Shown: positions 58,459 to 64,000 of the stretch, piece by piece
How positions within the stretch are numbered: the first letter of the stretch is position 1
Layout of the letters: each line of letters starts with the position of its first letter
Source: Platanthera guangdongensis
Lineage: Eukaryota > Streptophyta > Magnoliopsida > Asparagales > Orchidaceae
NCBI GenBank assembly: GCA_039583875.1
Contig: CM077163.1
Location: forward strand, 105,967,213-106,031,212
Length of the DNA stretch: 64,000 bases
Reading direction: 5' to 3'
Notes under the pieces: model-generated
Database searches by the model: none
What the model was told of the DNA's origin: nothing
Seen by the model: the letters and a program-made list of their open reading frames with translations, nothing else
Program-made: the position numbers and the translations under genes

Positions 58459-60733
58459 TTATTGAGGTTTGTAAAGTCTACACACATGCACCACATCCCT
58501 CCTAGTTTTTTTAACCATTACAACATTGGATATCCAGGTTGGGTATTGAATTTCACTAATGAAATTAGCCTTGAGGAGCTTCGCGACCTCCTCTCTTATT
58601 GGATCAGCAAGCTTCATTGCTACATCTCTTTTCTTCTGCTGCACAGGCTTGTAGTTGGGATCAACATTAAGGTGGTGGCAAGCAACATCCGGATCCACAC
58701 CCGGCATGTCTTCTACTGAACAGACGAATACATCAAGGTTCTTCAACAAGCAAGAGATCAGCTCGGCCTTTTGATCTTCAGGTAGCTTCGAGTTGATGGA
58801 TAGCTTTCTCTCCTCCCCCTCAGCAATGGGGACTCCTTGCGTCACCTGGGCAGGTTCCAGGTGAGCTCCTCCTTCAGTAGCAGTTTCTAAAGTTGGAGAG
58901 GCTTCTGAAGCTACTGTTGGAGCAATGGAAGGACTGGCATCAACCATGTTAAGAGTGCGAACATAACACTCCCTTGCTCTCCTTGGGTCACTCCTGACCC
59001 GGAAAATCCGTCCATCAGCGAAGAACTTGATTGCGAGGTGGTAAGTTGAGACCACCGCTTGATACTTATTCAACAAAGGTCTGCCGAAGATGGCATGATA
59101 GCTACTGGGAGCATCCACCACTATGAACTGAACTTGCTTGGTTGCACCTCCAAGCTTTACTGGTAGGATAACACTTCCTTCAACTTCTTTTCTCTCCCCA
59201 GAGAAGCCATAGAGTTGCCCTTCGTTGGAAAGAAAATGCTTTCCATTCTTCAGGGCCTCAAAGGTTGATTTAAACAGTAGGTTGACTGAACTTCCAGTGC
59301 CAACGAGAATCCTGTAAACTGTGAAATCTCCAATAACAACCTTAATCACTACCGCATCATCGAATGGATTTGCTGTTTGGGGCAGATCAGCTTGGCTAAA
59401 AGTGATGACCTCGCTCGGTGGAGCAATGGAAGATGAAGATGCTACCTCTGCTCGAGTGACCCTTGATATTGAGGACTTTCGAGTAGACTCGGTCCTTGTC
59501 CCACCGTGGATAAAGAAGAGTGGTCCCAGGACTCCATCATCTGTGTCAAAGAATTCAACCGGAACATTGATTGGCCCCAGACGGCCTTCGTCCTCTACCT
59601 CCACACATTCTTGATAAACTTCAGCTACTTCCTTGCCTTTGGAGGTGGATGACTTTGAAGAAGAATCTTTCTTGCTCAAGTCAATCCTACCCTCGGCAAG
59701 TAGTTTCTCTATTAGCATACGAAGGGCTTTGCAATCTTCGGTCAAGTTGCCCTTCTCCTTGTGGAACTGGCAGAAATGTGCATTGTTTCTTGCCGTCCAC
59801 TCTCTCTGAGGCCCTTGTTTGTTCTCTTCCGATTTCTTTTGCAAAATCTGGATGACTTCGTCAATATCCAAACCTGCAATTTCCTCCATGGTGCTAGTAT
59901 CACATTGGCTCGGAGCAGGCAGAGCTGCTTGCTGGAGGATGGGAAACACTTGCAGCGGAATGGCAGGAGTGGCGGCCAACGGCAGTCTCTGCTCTTGAAA
60001 CTGTTGATGGTCGAGAAAAGGTTTATTATGGCGAAAATTCCGGCCTCTTTGAGAAGGAAGCTGGAAATCTGGGCAAGGGGGCATGCTGTGAGAAGAATAA
60101 ACGGATGTATCCCTTCCTTCAGCCTTAGCTGTCAGGGATGAAACATATGTGGGGTTGGCGTTTTCGCCTTCAATGAAGCGGTTGACCATGGCGATTAACT
60201 CCTGATATGTTTCTGGTGCCTTTGTTGTTGCTTTAAATTTCAAGGGGCCTTCCCGGAGGCCATGAATCAAGGCAACCTTGTAGTAGTCGGGGTTCAGATT
60301 CCTTACCCCTTGAATCTCCTTTTGGAAGCGATCAACGAATCGTGCAACTGATTCGTTGTCCCTTTGTTGATTTCAAAGAGAGCTGCTGGTCCATCTCTTC
60401 TCTTCCTTGAGGTAGCAAACCTCAGCAACAATTCGCTGCGAAGCTCAGCGAAGGAAGAGATTGTGGCCGAAGGCAGCGCATAGAACCACTCTCTCGCCTG
60501 TCCTTCGAGAGTGGTAACCAAGATTTTGCACTTGATGGAGTCAGAGAGGCATCTCAATGCAACTGCCCCTTCAAACGCTTGGAGGTGGGCGACTGGATCA
60601 GTCTCCCCTGAGTAGAATGGAAGGCGAGGTTCTCTGAAGTTGTTTGGAGCCGACTCCCATCGGATTCGATCAACGAAGGGAGACGGGGTCTCGAATTTAG
60701 CAGGATAAAATGGGCGGACTGAAGCTGGGGAGT
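58459..60733 (-). pseudogene. gag and protease of T
   Basis: Gag starts in the 60303-60733 part (FREPRLPFYSGETDPVAHL, AREWFYALP), with a frame change near 60290. It continues in the 603-codon frame 58459-60270, with a knuckle-like CQFHKEKGNLTEDC and a spacer rich in Ser and Pro. The protease block YRILVGTGSSVNLLF has Gly where the catalytic Asp belongs (normally DTG). The RT start PVQQKKRDV and NFISEIQYPTWISNVVMVKK follow before a frameshift near 58500. The N-terminus of gag is cut off at 60733 by H. Confidence 0.85.
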
Positions 60734-62305
60734 TGATGCTTAAGATCACGGCAGTGAACCGGTCGCACAAGTAATATAAAATGGGGGTTTTCCCAAGTAT
60801 CGATCTCACAAGGAACACAGTAAGGTGGAGTTAATTTCGAGGAGGAATTGAGATTGAAGTCCTCAGGTCGGAGCTAACTAAGGGGGGTTTTAATGTTTGT
60901 GGAAACAGAAAATAAAAGGCTAACAACTACTCCTTTGCAATGCCGCTATGCGATGCTTCGCTAGGCGGGATGGAAGACTAGTTGGGCCGCTATGCACCGA
61001 ATCACTAGGCGGATGGATGAGAAGGCTAGCGGATGAGGTGGTTAGAATGGCGGAATGAGGGTCGTGAGCACCTCTTTGCTACGCACGCCACTAGCAATTG
61101 CTAGTGCCGCAAGGGTGGATGGTGGTGGATGGAATATGGCGCAACTCAAGCAAATAACGAAAACATAAAAATCACATAGACATGATTGTATAAAATCATT
61201 TTACAAACTAAGCATACTTCATCAATATAAATAAAGTTAAACACCAATATTCAACAATAAAGCAAGAACAAGTCAAGAGATTGACCGAATCCGAAGTCTT
61301 GCTGAGGATTCACGGTTGGAATCGTCGGGTTGTCATTTCGCGTCCAAGCTCGGTCCTCAACTGCGTCCGGGATAGAGAAGGGCTGTCACCACCTTCCAAT
61401 GGCCCGTCTTCTTCGTCTCACGATAGCGGACGAAGTTTGCTAGCTTTCCTTTGCTTGATGGCTATGGCGTCAAACCCTACTTGAAGCTCACGGATGAAGG
61501 AGAAGGCCGAGAGGAAGCTCAGGCTCGGATTTGGCGGTGAAAGCTTGCCCGGAGCACCTCCCTAGGGTGGAAAATGAAGGGGGATGGCGGAGAAGGCGGA
61601 AAACGGCGGAGAAATGTCGAGCTCTGGATCCTCTCTTCCAATTAGGGCGAGACCTGCACTATTTATACAAAGCAGAAATGAACAATGCGCACGATCACAG
61701 GCGCACGACCAGTGGTCGTGCGCACTATGTTCGGTGATCGTGCGCACTGGCGTGGAACATCAGGAAGAATAAATGGGATAACGCGCACGAGCAGTGGCGC
61801 ACGACCAGTGGTCGTGCGCTCTAAATCAAATGGTCGTGCAATTACCCCAGACAGGACTACAGAAAAGAGGAATCAATGCACACGACCAGTGGTGCACGAT
61901 CGGTGGTCGTGCGTAATATGTCCAGTGCTCGTGCGCTTACCCCAGGCTGATTCTGGAAATTGTAGAGTAGTGCGCACGATCAGGGGCGCACGACCAGTGG
62001 TCGTGCGCATTAGATCCCATGATCGTGCGCAGTATTCCTGTTTCACAACCATCCCGAAACACGCACACGACCCCTGTACCGAAAGGAAAAACCGATCACT
62101 GATATGTGCAGACATTCCAGGCAATCACACAAAGGAGTGCAAACAATAGAAGTAACAAAATACACAACCACAGGCATAAATGTGCACTTCCTATGGAAAT
62201 AATGATTAGATGAAATAGGAATGATAAAGAACTAAAAGTGAAGTGCAAATGCGTTAAAACTAACCCAGATGAGTCCGAAAATAGGTATATAAAATGGACT
62301 CATCA
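60734..62305 (-). repeat. LTR of element H (gypsy-type)
   Basis: On the minus strand it starts TGATGAGTCC after a polypurine tract and ends AAGCATCA at 60734, inside T gag. The inner segment with cggtcgcacaagtaat and aagtatcgatctcaca is seen in LTRs of Ty3/gypsy elements in plants; I recall this but did not check. Flanks ggagt (60729-60733) and caccc (62306-62310) do not match, so it is not a simple solo LTR. It is the 3' LTR of an element whose body is missing. Confidence 0.65.
61687..62035. repeat. Four nested-hairpin units gcgcacgac/gtcgtgcgc in the H LTR
   Basis: Units start near 61687, 61785, 61877 and 61969. Each has an outer pair (gcgcacgatc...gatcgtgcgc) around a near-perfect inner palindrome gcgcacgaccagtggtcgtgcgc, read as two halves with the 3-base centre agt. 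The outer loop is 35-50 bp. Plus and minus ORFs across it are translations only. Confidence 0.9.
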
Positions 62306-62349
62306 CACCCCCAGACTTAACTGTTTGCGCGTCCCGAGCAAACAAAATC
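62306..62349 (-). other. Polypurine tract and 3' tail of element H
   Basis: On the minus strand AAGTCTGGGGGTG (62306-62318) precedes the LTR. Further upstream, TGCTCGGGACGCGCAAACAG resembles the tail common before gypsy polypurine tracts. At about 62350 the sequence switches to Sirevirus F, a junction without visible duplication. Confidence 0.6.
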
Positions 62350-62353
62350 TAAG

Positions 62354-63951
62354 CTCAGACAAGGGGTACAAACAAGGAGCAGAAATCTAAGTTCAGTACT
62401 CTACTCCAGCTTTCTATCCCAAGTAGAGCCAAAGAAATTTGAAGAAGCTATCCTAGACCCTCATTGGATTGAGGCTATGCAAGAGGAACTGAACCAGTTC
62501 AAAAGATGCAATGTCTGGGAGCTTGTTCTTAAACCAAAAGACCACAACATAATTGGAACCAAGTGGATCTTTAGGAACAAGATGGATGAACATGGAGTTA
62601 TTGTTAAGAACAAAGCAAGACTGGTTGCTAAGGGATATAGGCAGGAAGAAGGTATTGACTTTGATCAAACCTTTGCTCCAGTAGCCAGACTGGAAGCTAT
62701 AAGGATGTTCCTGGCCTATGCAACCTATCAAGGGTTTAAAGTATACCAAATGGATGTTAAGTCAGCTTTTCTGAATGGAAATCTGAAAGAAGAAGTCTAT
62801 GTGGAACAACCATCAGGTTTTGTTGATTCTATCGAACCTAATTATGTCTATAGACTTAGGAAGGCTTTGTATGGGTTAAAACAAGACCCTAGGGCTCGGT
62901 ATGAAACCCTGTCTAGTTTCCTCATTGAGAATAAATTCACATGGGGGAAAATAGACAAGACTCTATTCCTTAGGAATCCAGAGGCAAGATCATACTAGTC
63001 CAAATATATGTAGATGACATCATATTTGGGTCTACTGAAAGTAGTCTTTGCAAAACGTTTGCAAAACTAATGCAAGGACAATTTGAAATGAGCAGTATGG
63101 GGGAACTTAAGTTCTTCTTAGGTCTCCAAGTTAGACAGACTGAGAATGGTTTATCCATATGCCAGTCTAAGTTCACTCTAGAGTTGATAAGGAAGTATGG
63201 TATGGAATCATCCAGTACCATGAAAACTCCTATGGGGTCAAGTATGTCTCTTAGCAAAGATGATGTAGGGAAACCTGTAGATGAGACTTTGTATAGAGGG
63301 ATAGTTGGCTCCCTATTGTATTTGACTGCTAGTAGACCAGATATCATGTATGCTACATGTGTCTGTGCTAGGTACCAAGCTTGCCCTAAAGAGTCTCATT
63401 TGACAGCTGTCAAAAGAATTTTGAGATATCTTAAGGGCACTCTTTATCTAGGCCTTTGGTACTCTAGGAATGGAGACTTTGAACTGACAGGTTATTCAGA
63501 TGCAGATTTTGCAGGCTGCAAGGAAGATAGGAAAAGTACTACTAGTACCTGTCAATTCCTAGGTGGAAGATTGATATCATGGAGTAGCAAGAAGCAAACA
63601 AGTGTGGCTATCTCCACAGCAGAATCAGAGTATGTTGTTGCAGGAAGTTGTTGTGCTCAACTTCTATGGATTCAACATCAGCTAGAAGACTATGGTATAC
63701 AAGTAAGTAGAACACCTCTATTTTGTGATTCTACTAGTGCTATTTCTATTGCAAACAATCCTGTCTCCCATAGTAGGACTAAGCATATAGAAATAAAATA
63801 CCATTTTCTAAGAGAACATGTGGAAAAAGGAGATATTTCACTAGAGTATATCAATACAGATAATCAACTAGCTGACATGTATACTAAGCCCTTAGATGAA
63901 ACCAAATTCAATAAATTCAAAATTGAATTAGGGATGATAAACTTAGAATAA
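62354..63951 (+). pseudogene. Pol C-terminal part of F: integrase end, RT, RNase H
   Basis: The frame begins at LRQGVQTRS (62354), runs through [39 protein letters not shown] and [13 protein letters not shown], and is interrupted by one apparent 1-base loss near 62970. After it come YVDD (63007-63018) and the RNase H with TGYSDADFAGCKED, AISTAESEYVVAGS and TKHIEIKYHFLRE, ending with a stop at 63949-63951. Except for the frameshift this half looks intact, the best preserved Sirevirus RT here. Confidence 0.9.
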
Positions 63952-64000
63952 GTTTTCAAAATTGGCTAAGTAAAATGGTGTCGACACACAGAGTTGTCTG
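63952..64000 (+). repeat. Start of the pol-ORF3 spacer array of F
   Basis: The sequence aagtaaaatggtgtcgacac followed by acagagttgtctg is the counterpart of 37385-37430 in S (reverse strand). It holds one intact decamer before the window ends. Confidence 0.75.

Larger units (their letters stand above)
48892..60733 (-). mobile_element. Element T: Tat-lineage Ty3/gypsy element with antisense gene
   Basis: The minus strand carries gag, protease, RT, RNase H, a second RNase H (YVDGASGRNSSGVGVVL) and integrase from 60733 to about 55640. A second, archaeal-type RNase H is diagnostic of the Tat group (Grande, Retand, Ogre). Downstream of pol, on the opposite strand, lies a spliced gene of the 'putative gypsy type transposon' family, as in Grande and Retand relatives. 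The left end is placed at tgttgatgc (48892), which suits an LTR terminus, but the LTR is not delimited. The 5' side is cut off at 60733 by element H. Confidence 0.75.
62350..64000 (+). mobile_element. Element F: Sirevirus of the S family, truncated by the junction and the window edge
   Basis: Pol from the integrase C-terminal region onward, then a spacer that begins the GTGTCGACAC array (63983-63992), as in S. Sequence similarity to S is high throughout. The third ORF and 3' LTR would lie right of the window. The 5' end is lost at about 62350, at the junction with H. Confidence 0.9.

Noticed and set aside
60734..62305. H as a simple solo LTR with target duplication
   Set aside because: The flanks ggagt and caccc differ, and a polypurine tract and internal tail follow at 62306-62349, so the body was lost in another way.
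1..64000. Host protein-coding, rRNA or tRNA genes
   Set aside because: The longer frames fall inside retroelements; the remaining short ORFs lack any family resemblance. The TGGTATCAGAGC matches are primer-binding sites and not tRNA genes.

Overview
The window looks like gene-poor, repeat-dense chromatin of a flowering plant. I find no host gene, no rRNA or tRNA gene and no prokaryotic feature. The coding signal that can be placed in a family belongs to LTR retrotransposons of plant lineages: Ty1/copia Sirevirus-like elements with an extra third ORF, a Ty1/copia Tork/Angela-like element, a Ty3/gypsy chromovirus with a chromodomain-like C-terminus, and a Ty3/gypsy Tat-lineage element with a second RNase H and an antisense gene. 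The species cannot be named from this sequence.

Layout. 1-4736: 3' part of Sirevirus-like element A (third ORF, polypurine tract, 3' LTR). 4737-9361: 5'-truncated copia element B (RT-RNase H remnant, 3' UTR, polypurine tract, long 3' LTR). 9365-10195: gypsy gag scrap C. 10200-12035, ending at 21182: LTR remnant of copia element D, interrupted by solo Tork-like LTR E (about 10555-11713) and by complete chromovirus G (12036-21176, target duplication CCAAC). 21183-23519: 3' internal part of D. 23525-44751: complete Sirevirus S on the minus strand (target duplication CCTGC), whose left LTR is split by complete Tork-like element K (24797-32960, plus strand, target duplication CTTGT). 44757-46766: gag and primer site of D. 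46769 to about 48360: 5' LTR of D. About 48360-48891: unassigned. 48892-60733: Tat-lineage element T (pol on minus, spliced antisense gene on plus, 143-bp tandem repeats). 60734 to about 62350: LTR and 3' tail of gypsy element H. About 62350-64000: Sirevirus F (plus strand), same family as S, running off the right edge.

The nesting gives an order: D is oldest, then S and G inserted into D, then K into S. K is youngest, with LTRs about 98% identical by eye and only three visible coding lesions. S and G are clearly decayed.

The most striking signal is non-coding. Nearly every family carries its own dense array of short palindromes or dyads, mostly centred on TCGA: GTGTCGACAC in A, S and F; CTCGACGAA in A; GCGTTGAGTG/CACTCAACGC in B; TCGAGTG/CACTCGA in D and E; CGATCGACGAGAATC in K; ctaccgc/gcggtag in G; GCGGAC/GTCCGC in T; nested gcgcacgac/gtcgtgcgc hairpins in H. 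A GTTGAGTCGACTCAAC-like word recurs in families with unrelated coding regions. Palindromic hyper-repeats are known from Sirevirus LTRs. Their presence in several unrelated families of one genome, together with third-ORF or antisense proteins, is what most merits follow-up.
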